A stretch of DNA of 64,000 nt from Ga0077530 sp046293075 (GTDB taxonomy: Bacteria > Pseudomonadota > Alphaproteobacteria > Rhizobiales > Hyphomicrobiaceae), in the NCBI GenBank assembly GCA_046293075.1, contig JBKBPL010000006.1, positions 1 through 64,000 on the forward strand, given 5' to 3'. Position 1 is the stretch's first letter. The number at the start of each line of letters is the position of its first letter. The notes under the pieces are model-generated. The model did no database searches and was not told the origin of the DNA. It saw only the letters and a list, made by a program, of their open reading frames with translations. The position numbers and the translations under genes are program-made. This document shows positions 34,180-42,810 of the stretch, piece by piece.

Positions 34180-35517
34180 ATGCCCGCGACTGTCTTTGAT
34201 TCCGCCATTTATCGCGACTTCTTCGGCACGCCGGCGATGCGCGCCGTATGGAGCGACGAGGCGCTGGTTGCGCGCTATGTCGAGGTTGAAGTGGCACTCG
34301 CGAAGGCCGAGGCGCGCGTCGGCGTCATTCCCTCTGAGGCAGCCAAGGCAATCGCGTCGAAGGCGGATGCCAGCAAACTCGACCTTGCGGCGCTGAAGGC
34401 CGAGACCGACATCGTCGGCTATCCGATCATCGGCATCGTCCATCAGATGGCTAGGCAATGCGGCGAGGCGGGCCGCTACGTACACTGGGGTGCGACGACG
34501 CAGGACATCATGGATAGCGCGACGGTGCTGCAGCTCCGCGCGGCGCTCGACATCATCAATGACGAGTTGCACGCGGTGACGCGCGCACTCGAAAGCCTCG
34601 CAGCCAAGCACCGCGATACCGTGATGGCTGGCCGCACGCACATGCAGCACGCGCTTCCCGTCACGTTCGGCTACAAGGCCGCTGTCTGGCTGTCGAGCGT
34701 GCGCCGGGACAAGGCGCGGCTTGCGGCGCTGCGCGAGCGCCTGCTCGTCGTGCAGTTCTCAGGCGCGGCCGGCACGCTGGCCTCGCTCGGCGATCAGGGT
34801 CTGGAAGTGCAGGCGGCACTCGCGGAAGAGCTTGGCCTCGCCGTGCCAGACATCACCTGGCACGCCGCCCGCGACACAATTGCTGAATGCGGCAGCGCCC
34901 TTGCCATCATCGCCGGGGGCCTCGCGAAGATCGCGACCGACGTGATGCTGATGATGCAGACGGAGGTGGCGGAAGCTTTCGAGCCGTTCGTGAAGGGGCG
35001 CGGCGGCTCATCGACCATGCCGCAGAAGCGCAACCCCATTTCCTGTGAGATGATCCTCGCCATCGCCAAGGCCGTACGCTCGGATGCCGGACTACTGCTC
35101 GATGCCATGGCCGCCGACCACGAGCGCGCAACCGGCCCCTGGCACCTCGAATGGATCGCGCTGCCGCGCGCCTTCATCGCGACGGCCGGCGCCCTGCATC
35201 AAGCCCGCTTCATGCTGGAAGGCCTGATCGTCGACGCCGATCGCATGCGCCGCAATCTCGATATCACGGGCGGGCTGATCGTCGCTGAGGCGGCGATGAT
35301 GGCGCTGGCGCCGCACACGGGGCGCGGCGCCGCCCATGATATCGTCTACGACTGCTGCCGGGCGGCGCTGAGCAACCGGACGACGCTCCTCGAAGAGCTG
35401 GAGAAGCGCGCTGACGTCACCAAGCACCTCGATCCGGCGACGCTCGCCCGCGTCGTCGATCCGGCGCACTATCTGGGCACGGCCCGCGAAATGATCGACC
35501 GGATGCTCAGGACCTAG
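34180..35517 (+). CDS. Fumarase/aspartase-superfamily lyase (adenylosuccinate lyase / 3-carboxymuconate cycloisomerase type)
   Basis: A 445-residue class II fumarase-superfamily enzyme. The superfamily loop GRGGSSTMPQKRNPISCEM is at about residues 269-287, with the HWGATTQDIMDS and GRTHMQHALP regions before it. Adenylosuccinate lyases and the pca-type 3-carboxy-cis,cis-muconate cycloisomerase share this pattern; no other pca genes are near. The ATG at 34180 is chosen because the N-terminus (MPATVFDSAIYRDFFGT) matches the family; the frame to 34054 is not family-like. The ribosome site is weak. Repeat copy 2 begins seven bases after the stop. Confidence 0.85.
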   Translation: MPATVFDSAIYRDFFGTPAMRAVWSDEALVARYVEVEVALAKAEARVGVIPSEAAKAIASKADASKLDLAALKAETDIVGYPIIGIVHQMARQCGEAGRYVHWGATTQDIMDSATVLQLRAALDIINDELHAVTRALESLAAKHRDTVMAGRTHMQHALPVTFGYKAAVWLSSVRRDKARLAALRERLLVVQFSGAAGTLASLGDQGLEVQAALAEELGLAVPDITWHAARDTIAECGSALAIIAGGLAKIATDVMLMMQTEVAEAFEPFVKGRGGSSTMPQKRNPISCEMILAIAKAVRSDAGLLLDAMAADHERATGPWHLEWIALPRAFIATAGALHQARFMLEGLIVDADRMRRNLDITGGLIVAEAAMMALAPHTGRGAAHDIVYDCCRAALSNRTTLLEELEKRADVTKHLDPATLARVVDPAHYLGTAREMIDRMLRT

Positions 35518-35523
35518 TGTGGT

Positions 35524-35677
35524 GATTCCGAAGTCCGCCACCACGTCGCGGTAGGTGCCGGAGGCGGACTTCGGAATCTCAACCACACGAGAAACATAGG
35601 CTTGCTGATGTCCTTTCGATCGCCAAGTTCGTTCGAGAGCCCGCTGCAGATGGTGACGCACTTCGCGATCGGGACAC
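35524..35677. repeat. Dispersed 154-bp repeat, copy 2
   Basis: Second copy of the repeat, gap-free against 11742-11895. Its left end is a perfect 16-base inverted repeat, GATTCCGAAGTCCGCC (35524-35539) with GGCGGACTTCGGAATC (35563-35578), around a 23-base loop. It fills the gap between a plus-strand lyase stop and the truA stop on the minus strand. The hairpin could stop transcription of the lyase gene here, but copy 1 lies upstream of a gene, so this is not its general role. Confidence 0.85.
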
Positions 35678-35686
35678 TCGCGGGCC

Positions 35687-36457
35687 TCACCCGCGCTCGC
35701 GCGGTGGAAACGGCCCAGGGGGATAGTCGACGCGGACGAGATAAAGGCCGTGCGCAGGTGCTAGTGCACCGCAGCGCGTGCGATCCCTGGCGGCGAGCGC
35801 GGCCGCGAGATCGCCCACTGCCCATTTCCCTTCGCCGACGTGCTTCAGGCTGCCGACGATCGAGCGCACCTGATGGTGCAGGAAAGAGCGCGCCGAGGCC
35901 TCGATGCGGATCTCCTCGCCCGCGACGGTGACTGCGAGCCGATCGAGCGTCTTGACCGCCGAGCGCGCCTGGCAGCCGGCGGCGCGGAACGTTGTGAAAT
36001 CGTGCCGCCCGATGAGCGCGGGCGCTGCTGCTGCCATGGCCGCCGCATCGAGCGGGCGGGGCACCCACCACACACGATCACGATCGAGCGCCGGCGGCGC
36101 GCGGCGCGCGAGAATGCGGTAGAGGTAGTGGCGCGCGCTGGCGCTGAAACGCGCATCGAAGCCGGGGCCGATCTCGACACAGTCGAGGATCGTGATCGGA
36201 TCCGGCCGCAGGTGGAAATTCACCGCATCGCGCACCGTGTCCGCAGGCCACGCTCTGACGAGATCGAAATGCGCGACCTGCCCGAGTGCGTGCACGCCGG
36301 CATCCGTCCGACCGGCGCCGCGCACCTCGACGGTCTCTCCCCCGAGCCGGCGGATGGCCTCGACAAGGCGGCCCTGCACGGATCGCCCCTCGGCCTGGAC
36401 CTGCCAGCCGACGAATGGCGTGCCGTCATATTCGATGGTGACGCGATAGCGTGGCAT
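35687..36457 (-). CDS. truA: tRNA pseudouridine(38-40) synthase
   Basis: A 256-residue TruA. Start ATG 36457 opens with MPRYRVTIEYDG; catalytic aspartate D52 lies in GAGRTDAGVHALGQ, and the other motifs (FSASARHYLYRI, FTTFRAAGCQA, SFLHHQVRSIVGSL) match the family. It modifies uridines at positions 38-40 of the tRNA anticodon stem. The ATG has GAGGA a short way upstream. The longer frame up to 36703 overlaps the SDR gene and is a shadow. Repeat copy 2 ends 10 bases before the stop codon position. Confidence 0.95.
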   Translation of the reverse strand: MPRYRVTIEYDGTPFVGWQVQAEGRSVQGRLVEAIRRLGGETVEVRGAGRTDAGVHALGQVAHFDLVRAWPADTVRDAVNFHLRPDPITILDCVEIGPGFDARFSASARHYLYRILARRAPPALDRDRVWWVPRPLDAAAMAAAAPALIGRHDFTTFRAAGCQARSAVKTLDRLAVTVAGEEIRIEASARSFLHHQVRSIVGSLKHVGEGKWAVGDLAAALAARDRTRCGALAPAHGLYLVRVDYPPGPFPPRERG

Positions 36458-36470
36458 TCTTCCTCGTTCG

Positions 36471-37250
36471 TCAGGCCGGGTCGGTGATGAGTCCGGCCCC
36501 GCGGTATCCACCGTCGACCGCGATGATCTCACCCGTGACATAGCTCGACTGGGTCTCATCGAGAAGGAAGTGGATGACGGTCGCGATCTCTTTCGGCTCG
36601 GCGTAGCGCCGCATCGGAATATGCCGGCCATAGAGCGCGCGATCGGCCGCCGTATGGAGGCTCTTGGCCAGGGGCGTTTCGACGGGACCGGGCGCCACCG
36701 CATTCACCCGGATTCCATGCGGTGCGAGATCGTTTGCCATCACCTGCGTCAGGTTGATCACGGCGCCCTTCGAGGCGCCGTAGGCCGAGCGGCCCTTTGA
36801 GCCCCTGAGGCCCGATATCGAGGCCACATTGATGATCGCGCCACGGCCAGCCTTCGCCATGTGGCGCGCGGCCTCACGGCCAACGAGAAACGTGCCGACC
36901 ACGTTCACATCGAGGATTCGCCGGAAGAGCTCGGCAGACGTGTCGAAAACATGCTTATCCGCGGCGATGCCCGCCGAGTTGACGACGCCATCGAGGCGAC
37001 TGAACTTGGCAACGACCTCGCTCACGAGCCTTTCGACCGCGGGCTCGTCCGTCACGTCGATCTCTCGCACGATTACACAATCATCGCCGGCATAGTGGGC
37101 TTCGATCTCGGCCAATCCTTTCGCGTCGCGATCGAGGACAGCGACGCACCATCCGCGCTCGAGCAATAGCCCGGCAGTAGCCCGGCCGATCCCGGAGCCG
37201 GCACCGGTCACGATCGCCGCCGGCCGGCTGCCTGTTCCTCGTTCCGCCAT
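36471..37250 (-). CDS. SDR-family oxidoreductase
   Basis: A 259-residue classical short-chain dehydrogenase. NAD(P) motif TGAGSGIGRATAGLL is near residue 15, NSAGIAAD near 90, and the catalytic Ser-Tyr-Lys occurs in NVASISGL and SAYGASKGAV. The C-terminal SYVTGEIIAVDGGYRGAG closes the fold. ATG 37250 has GGGGAGG six bases upstream. It precedes truA on the same strand by 13 bases. Similar to 3-oxoacyl-ACP-reductase-like enzymes, but the substrate cannot be deduced. Confidence 0.9.
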   Translation of the reverse strand: MAERGTGSRPAAIVTGAGSGIGRATAGLLLERGWCVAVLDRDAKGLAEIEAHYAGDDCVIVREIDVTDEPAVERLVSEVVAKFSRLDGVVNSAGIAADKHVFDTSAELFRRILDVNVVGTFLVGREAARHMAKAGRGAIINVASISGLRGSKGRSAYGASKGAVINLTQVMANDLAPHGIRVNAVAPGPVETPLAKSLHTAADRALYGRHIPMRRYAEPKEIATVIHFLLDETQSSYVTGEIIAVDGGYRGAGLITDPA

Positions 37251-37370
37251 TTTCGGCCTCCCCGGCTCGGTGTGGACTGCGCGCGGCCATTGAGGCAACG
37301 AGTTGCGGCGCAAATCAAGCCAAGAGAGGAGCAGGAGGCGCGCATCCTCGGCACCGGACCTTCGACGCCC

Positions 37371-38588
37371 TCAAGTCCGGCAGGTGCGCACGAGCACGAG
37401 CACGGACGCGAACCCGGCGAGCGCCGCCCCACCCGCAAGCCACAGCGCGCTCCCCGGATCGAGGCGCGCGATCATGGTCGCGAACACGATGGGAGCGACG
37501 GCATTGACAATATTCTGCGGCAGCATCATCCGGCCGAGATAGGTGCCGTACTCGCGCATGCCGAACAGCGTCAGTGGCAGGGTGTTGCGCGCGATGGCGT
37601 AGAAGCCGTGGCCGAGCCCAAGGCAGATCGAGAAAGCCGCCGCCGTCACGACGGAGCCTCCGAACGGCAGAATGAGAAAGAAGCTGCCGCAGCTGAGCGC
37701 GGCCGAGAGCACCGCGGTCGTCAGAATCGAGTAGCGCGCGCCAAAGATGAGGTCGCCAAGACGCGCCGAAGCCTGTGCGGGCCCGACGACGGCCCACACG
37801 CCGACCGCGGCGACGGCACTGAGGCCCATCCCTTTGAATACGTCGATGATCTGCATATAGAGGCCCCAGATGATGAGACCTTCCGCGCAGGACCAGATGG
37901 TCAGCATGACAAAGGCCATGAAGCGCCGTTCGGGCGGCAGCAGGCCGTCCACGATACGATCGCTCGCGCGCGAAGCGGACGGCGCCTCGGGTGCCTGCCG
38001 CCGCAGGATCAGCGCATGGAGCGGCAGACAGACCAGGAGGTGCAACAACGCGAACGTCAGGTATGCATTGCGCCAGCCGATGCTCGCAATGAGCATCGCA
38101 TTCAGCGGCAGGAAGACCGTGCCGGTAAGCCCGCTCACCAGCATGAGACCGGTGATCGCCTGCCGCGCGTTGCTGCCGACGAGCTGCACGAGCCCCACGA
38201 GCGCGGTGTTGGCCAGCATCATCGGCATGGCAAGACCGACGAGGACCCAGGCCAGCAGGTAGGTCACGATTCCCTGCGTGAAGGCGAGGGCGATCATGGC
38301 CAGCGCCGCCAGCAGTGACCCCGTCACCATGACGGGCCGCGCGCCCTTGAGATCGGCCAGGCGCCCGACGCGGGTCGCGACCAGCGCGCTCGCGAGCAGC
38401 ATGATCGTGATGCCGCCGAACACGGCCTCGCGGGAAAGGCCGAGGTCGCTGCCGATCGTGGTGCCGAAGATGGTCAGACTCGAGAACGTCGTTCCCCAAC
38501 CGATGATCTGCGTGGTGCCGAGGCCCGCGACGGCGAGCAGAACGCGGCGCGCGTCAACCGGCGCAGTTTGAGTGGCTTCGGACGTCAC
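37371..38588 (-). CDS. MFS transporter
   Basis: A major-facilitator protein of about 405 residues. After a short N-terminus, 12 hydrophobic segments are visible, with typical loops such as ATRVGRLADLKGARPVM between helices 2 and 3. The start is uncertain: GTG 38588 (VTSEATQTAPVDARR) fits the domain best, yet the frame is open to 38660 and neither start has a clear ribosome site. There is nothing to indicate the substrate. It lies upstream of the SDR gene on the same strand, separated by 120 bases. Confidence 0.85.
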   Translation of the reverse strand: MTSEATQTAPVDARRVLLAVAGLGTTQIIGWGTTFSSLTIFGTTIGSDLGLSREAVFGGITIMLLASALVATRVGRLADLKGARPVMVTGSLLAALAMIALAFTQGIVTYLLAWVLVGLAMPMMLANTALVGLVQLVGSNARQAITGLMLVSGLTGTVFLPLNAMLIASIGWRNAYLTFALLHLLVCLPLHALILRRQAPEAPSASRASDRIVDGLLPPERRFMAFVMLTIWSCAEGLIIWGLYMQIIDVFKGMGLSAVAAVGVWAVVGPAQASARLGDLIFGARYSILTTAVLSAALSCGSFFLILPFGGSVVTAAAFSICLGLGHGFYAIARNTLPLTLFGMREYGTYLGRMMLPQNIVNAVAPIVFATMIARLDPGSALWLAGGAALAGFASVLVLVRTCRT

Positions 38589-38837
38589 GTCTTGGGAGGC
38601 CCCCGAGAGCAGGCACAGGGAACGGGCGGCAGCCGCTCGACCTCGATCGTGAACGATCACGGCTGTGCGGCCGGAGTGGCAGATTATGCGGATGGGCCAT
38701 CAGCCCTCAGCGCAGGCCGGTGGTGCCGCACCCGCGAACGTGCGCAATCTAGTGGATTCCGCGGGTGCTGTCTCTCGGCAGTGCGTCATGACGGCCATGC
38801 GTGCCCACAGCCAAATTTTGGCTGTTATGGCGCGTCG

Positions 38838-39806
38838 TCACGACGATCGCCGGGCGCCGTCAGCCTCGCCCCCGGTATTCTTGGCGCCGGGGGCGCGCGA
38901 GGCCGCGCGAGCAGCCCTCTGCGCGGCACTCCACAAGTCACGCATGCGGGCACCGAGCTGCTTGGACTGCTCGGCAAATAGGAGCTGGGCTTTCGGCAGC
39001 GCCTCTGCCCGCAGCTCGCGATGGCGCGCCAGGCAGTACCGCGTCAAGGCTCGCCGTTCCGCTGCGGTGAGCGCTTGCCCTTCCGGCCCGGCCAAGGCGC
39101 CCTCCAGCAGGGCGACATCGTGGTCAAGACCCAGCAAGTCGGCCACGTGCTTGGCTGCCGCAGCGCGCGCCAGGCACGCCTCGGGCCATGCCTGCTGAAT
39201 GAGGATCATCTGCCGCCAATAGGCCTGCGCTGCCTTGCGCAGTTCGTGCAGCGTCTCCTCCTCATTCGGATTTTGCAGCGCTTGCGCCAGGGCCTTGCGG
39301 CCCGCTCGATGGCTCTTCGTCAACCCCGCAACGATGGTTTCGAAGTTCGCGGGGTGGAGGGCGATCCCGCCGATCTCGCGCCGCATGGCATCGATCTCAC
39401 GCAGGGCCTCCGCCACGTTGTGCGATGGTGCGCCGGAACCATTGGCGACAGCCGGCGCACGAGCGAGCACCTCGAGGAGGTGTCGCGCCGCCTTTGCCAC
39501 CGAGGGCTTTGCATTCATGAGCTCCGCCAGCAGCGCACGGACGACATCGCGGTCGCGGCTCTCCGACAGGCTCCGGGCGATGTCCCGCAGTCGCGCATTG
39601 GCCTTGCGGAAGTTTGCGTCGCCGAGACCTGGGCGAATGAGGCGCAGCAGCGCCCGGGTCCGCTTCAGGCTCTTGCGCGCCTCATGCACACCGATCTCAG
39701 GATCGGAGGGGCTCTGCAGTCGGGCAGCCGCATTCCCGAGCTGCTCGCCTGCAATGCGGCGCACGCCCTTGGCCAGCGGCTCCTTCAACTTCAATCGGTA
39801 CGCCAT
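38838..39806 (-). CDS. CHAD-domain protein
   Basis: A 322-residue CHAD (conserved histidine alpha-helical domain) protein. The segment IGVHEARKSLKRTRALLRLIRP is the family hallmark, and a second half with DPNEEETLHELRKAAQAYWRQ repeats it (EETLHELRKAAQ). The lysines and arginines form a basic channel that binds inorganic polyphosphate in characterised members. The C-terminus is low-complexity. It stands alone. A PPK2 enzyme is encoded elsewhere in the window, which is consistent with polyphosphate use. Confidence 0.9.
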   Translation of the reverse strand: MAYRLKLKEPLAKGVRRIAGEQLGNAAARLQSPSDPEIGVHEARKSLKRTRALLRLIRPGLGDANFRKANARLRDIARSLSESRDRDVVRALLAELMNAKPSVAKAARHLLEVLARAPAVANGSGAPSHNVAEALREIDAMRREIGGIALHPANFETIVAGLTKSHRAGRKALAQALQNPNEEETLHELRKAAQAYWRQMILIQQAWPEACLARAAAAKHVADLLGLDHDVALLEGALAGPEGQALTAAERRALTRYCLARHRELRAEALPKAQLLFAEQSKQLGARMRDLWSAAQRAARAASRAPGAKNTGGEADGARRSS

Positions 39807-39925
39807 GGAGGCCCTTGTTGAGACGCCATCTCACTGTCGGGGCTCGGCTTGTCACAAACAAGTCATATGCGCGCCAGAAGCGCACATCGCGGCCCAACGA
39901 CGAGGGCGGAACTTCGCCCGGCGGC

Positions 39926-40558
39926 TCAAATGCCGCGCGCCTCCTCGGCCCACTTAAGCCATTGACTCACCCTGGCTTCCGGGTCCGGATGGGTGAAGAA
40001 ATCCGTAATGACAGCAACGCAATCAGCACCAGCCGCGAGCACAGCCGGCGCCCGATCCGGGGTGATGCCGCCAATGGCGCACAGAGGCACGCCGCCGATC
40101 TTCTGCTTCCACACGCCCACGCGCTCGAGGCCTTGCGGCGCCCACTTCATGACCTTGAGCCTCGTCTCCCAGATGGGCCCGAGCGCCACATAGTCGGGCT
40201 CGGCCGCGAGCGCGATCGCGAGCTCTGCCTCGTCGTGGGTCGAGATGCCGAGGCGTGCGCCGGCCGCCTTGATCGTCGCTACGTCGGCAGCCGCGAGGTC
40301 CTCCTGCCCGAGATGGATGAAATCGGCACCGACATCGATCGCCGCCTGCCAGTGATCGTTCACGATGAGCTGGCAGTCATGGGCAATGCAGACCTCAAGG
40401 CTCTCAACAATCTCACGCCGGATCGCGCGCGGATCCTCGCCCTTGTAGCGAAGCTGGAGGGTCCTGACGCCGAGCGGGACCACGCGGCGCGCCCACCCCG
40501 CGTCCGGGACGATTGGATAGAAGACGTCCAGCAGTGCAGCCATATGCGGCTCGCTCAC
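39926..40558 (-). CDS. thiE: Thiamine-phosphate synthase
   Basis: A 210-residue thiamine-phosphate synthase. Signature parts are LQLRYKGEDPRAIR, LIVNDHWQAAIDVGADFIHLGQEDL and GLERVGVWKQKIGGVPLCAIGGI. It joins HMP-pyrophosphate and thiazole carboxylate phosphate. Start GTG 40558 overlaps the thiG stop in GTGA. In this operon thiS, thiG and thiE are coupled; thiO and thiC are not adjacent. Confidence 0.92.
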   Translation of the reverse strand: MSEPHMAALLDVFYPIVPDAGWARRVVPLGVRTLQLRYKGEDPRAIRREIVESLEVCIAHDCQLIVNDHWQAAIDVGADFIHLGQEDLAAADVATIKAAGARLGISTHDEAELAIALAAEPDYVALGPIWETRLKVMKWAPQGLERVGVWKQKIGGVPLCAIGGITPDRAPAVLAAGADCVAVITDFFTHPDPEARVSQWLKWAEEARGI

Positions 40559-41397
40559 GTAAGATCGAAGAACGGCGTTCCCGCCACCGGCGTCGAGGGC
40601 GCAGCCATGTCCCGCACCTCCATGATGCCGGCGACGAAGGCCATGCGACCCGCACGCACGGCCGCACCGAAGGCATCGGCCATGGCCACCGGATCGCCCG
40701 CCTTGGCGACGGCCGTGTTGAGCAGCACCGCGTCGAAGCCCATTTCCATGGCCTGGGCGGCGTGGCTTGGGGCGCCGATGCCGGCATCGACGACCAGCGG
40801 CACGCCGGGGAAGTAGTTGCGGAGCGTCCGCAGCGCATAGGGGTTGGCGAGGCCGCGCCCCGTGCCGATCGGCGCCCCCCAGGGCATGAGCACCTCGCAG
40901 CCTGCGGCCAGCAGACGCTCGGCGGCGCCAAGATCCTCGGTGGTATAGGGAAAGACCTTGAAGCCTTCGCGCGCCAGGATGCCTGCCGCCTCAACGAGGC
41001 CAAAGAGGTCCGGCTGAAGGGTGTCGTCGTTGGCGATGACCTCGAGCTTGACCCAGTCCGTGTCGAAGAGCTCGCGCGCCATCTCGGCCGTGGTGACGGC
41101 CTCGCGCGCGGTGCGGCAGCCGGCGGTGTTCGGCAGCACCCGCACGCCGAGGCCGGCAACGAGCTCCCAGAAACGCTGGCCACCCTTTTCGCGCGCCCCT
41201 TCGCGCCGGACCGACACGGTCACGACATCCACGCCCGCCGCCTTTACGGCGCGCTCGAGGACCTGCGGAGAGGGGTATTGAGCGGTGCCGAGGAAGAGGC
41301 GCGAGGTGAGCCGCGTGCCATAGACCTCGAGGCTGTCGCGTCCAGTAGCTTCCTGCGCTGCGCCCGCCTTCATGCTGGTCATCGTATCCGTCATCAT
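40555..41397 (-). CDS. thiG: Thiazole synthase
   Basis: A 280-residue ThiG. It contains RLFLGTAQYPSPQVLERAV, the substrate lysine in VKLEVIANDD, and GLANPYALRTL and VPLVVDAGIGAPSHAAQAMEMG. It assembles the thiazole ring from dehydroglycine, deoxyxylulose phosphate and sulfur from the ThiS thiocarboxylate. The start ATG 41397 overlaps the thiS stop by ATGA. Extra N-terminal residues (before the LEVYGTRL motif) are longer than in E. coli. Confidence 0.94.
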   Translation of the reverse strand: MMTDTMTSMKAGAAQEATGRDSLEVYGTRLTSRLFLGTAQYPSPQVLERAVKAAGVDVVTVSVRREGAREKGGQRFWELVAGLGVRVLPNTAGCRTAREAVTTAEMARELFDTDWVKLEVIANDDTLQPDLFGLVEAAGILAREGFKVFPYTTEDLGAAERLLAAGCEVLMPWGAPIGTGRGLANPYALRTLRNYFPGVPLVVDAGIGAPSHAAQAMEMGFDAVLLNTAVAKAGDPVAMADAFGAAVRAGRMAFVAGIMEVRDMAAPSTPVAGTPFFDLT

Positions 41398-41603
41398 CCG
41401 CCCTGTCTCGGCGACACGATCTCGATGGTATCGCCGCCGGAAAGCTCGACCATCTCCCGCTTGCGGAGGGGGACGAAGTTGCCGTTGCGCGCCGTCGCGA
41501 CCTTGGCGTCGCCGTAGCCGAGCTCGACGAGCAGCTCAGCCAGCGTCCGAGCCCTGGTCCGGGCCTTCTCGCCGTTCACGACTACTTCCAGCCCTGCGTC
41601 CAT
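41394..41603 (-). CDS. thiS: Thiamine biosynthesis sulfur carrier protein
   Basis: A 69-residue ubiquitin-fold sulfur carrier. The key feature is the C-terminal Gly-Gly (SPRQGG) that is activated and thiocarboxylated. The N-terminus (MDAGLEVVVNGEKA) fits ThiS; ATG 41603 has GGAG upstream, and the longer frame to 41666 adds a tail unlike the family. It is the first gene of thiSGE. I searched the 300 bases upstream for a THI-box riboswitch and saw none. Confidence 0.88.
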   Translation of the reverse strand: MDAGLEVVVNGEKARTRARTLAELLVELGYGDAKVATARNGNFVPLRKREMVELSGGDTIEIVSPRQGG

Positions 41604-41840
41604 TCCAATCGTTAACTCCCTGCCCGCTTCCGCCACCGGCCCTTTGAACGCAGAATACACGTTCACATCGCGGGGGAAAAACGGCCCCGTCAGGAAATAT
41701 AAGGTCTATGCCCGCCCGGCGCCGCCGAGGCAGCGATGCGCGCAGTGCATGTCGCTGCCGCCGTCGATCCTCGGTTAGCCGATCGTGACTGAAATGCTCG
41801 GCATTCTCTTAAAACATCCGCCAAGCCAGCAATCAGTTTC

Positions 41841-41869
41841 TTGACACCTTTGTGGCACGCTTAGCTACG
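41841..41869 (+). promoter_or_regulatory. Candidate promoter upstream of the PL14-like gene
   Basis: TTGACA at 41841-41846 matches the -35 box perfectly. The -10 region 17 bases later (GCTACG at 41864-41869) is poor, so this is only a weak candidate. It faces the PL14-like gene and lies in the 350-base divergent gap with thiS. Confidence 0.35.
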
Positions 41870-41952
41870 GCTTGGGGGGCCTCCGGCCGGAGCACCACGC
41901 GGCGTCTGACAATACATTTGGGGCACGTCCCGAGGCCGGAACTGGAGAACGG

Positions 41953-42804
41953 ATGACGATGCGCCTGCCGAGCACCACGGCACTTCTGCTCAATGGCGCG
42001 GTGGCCCTGATCGCGGTCGCCTCGGTCGCAGCTATGGGCCGCTCGATGCTCGTCGGCGACGCGGCGGAGCCGTGCCGCAGCCGCTATCCCAATGCCGTCC
42101 AATGGTCCCTCCAGCGTGATGACGGTGAGCTCCTGACGGCCTCCGACCTTCAAGCCCGCCTCAGCGCCACCGACTGGGGCATCATCGACCGCGTGACCGT
42201 GGTCAGAGCCGATCACAGCGCGGGCAGCGCCCTGGCTGTCGATCTCTCGGGCAGGCGGGCGTCAATCCATGCGATCCCATCAGAACCGGTCGGTGCCGGC
42301 TTCGAATGGGGACCCCAGTCCGCCGGCCCCGTCACGGCTGCGTGCGCTTCGTACGCCTTCAAGCTCGATCGCCAGTTCGCGTTTGGCCCCGGCGGCCGCC
42401 TGCCCGGCCTCCTCGGCGGCTCCTCCGGCGACAGCCGGGCTGCACCCGATGCCTTCTCGGTGCGCCTCGCCTGGGACGACAGGGGCCAACTCGACATTCT
42501 GAGCCATCTGGCCGCCGCCGGCGCCCCCCGCGTCGCCAATGAGAGATCGGGGACCGAGCTGCCGCGCGGCCGCTGGGTCAGCGTTGACCAGGAGGTCGTC
42601 CTCAACACCCCCGGCCGGGCCGACGGCATCGTCCGCGTCTGGCTCGACGGAAAGCTGCACTTCGAAAGCCGCAAGGTTGCCTTCCGCGCGGACGCACATG
42701 CGACCGTCCGCGGGGTTCTCGCCGAGGTCGCCTACGCGCGCCCGCCCGCCGCCCGCACGTCGGAGAGCCGCGTGCTTGTGACGCCCTTCGAGTTCCGCTG
42801 GTAG
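41953..42804 (+). CDS. Polysaccharide-lyase-14-like protein with signal anchor
   Basis: A 283-residue protein with a hydrophobic N-terminal segment (about residues 10-28), a soluble stretch and then a beta-jelly-roll region that resembles polysaccharide lyase family 14 (alginate/glucuronan-type). Landmarks are FGPGGRLPGLLGGSSG, FSVRLAWDD, NTPGRADGIVRVWLDGKL and an RW C-terminus. Start ATG 41953 has GGAG upstream. It is therefore likely exported or membrane-tethered. Catalytic residues are not resolved by eye, and the family also contains non-enzymatic members, so function is tentative. Confidence 0.7.
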   Translation: MTMRLPSTTALLLNGAVALIAVASVAAMGRSMLVGDAAEPCRSRYPNAVQWSLQRDDGELLTASDLQARLSATDWGIIDRVTVVRADHSAGSALAVDLSGRRASIHAIPSEPVGAGFEWGPQSAGPVTAACASYAFKLDRQFAFGPGGRLPGLLGGSSGDSRAAPDAFSVRLAWDDRGQLDILSHLAAAGAPRVANERSGTELPRGRWVSVDQEVVLNTPGRADGIVRVWLDGKLHFESRKVAFRADAHATVRGVLAEVAYARPPAARTSESRVLVTPFEFRW

Positions 42805-42810
42805 ATTGGC

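Noticed and set aside
41604..41952. Search for a TPP riboswitch upstream of thiS
   Set aside because: No CTGAGA or conserved THI-box pattern was seen in the sequence on the minus strand.
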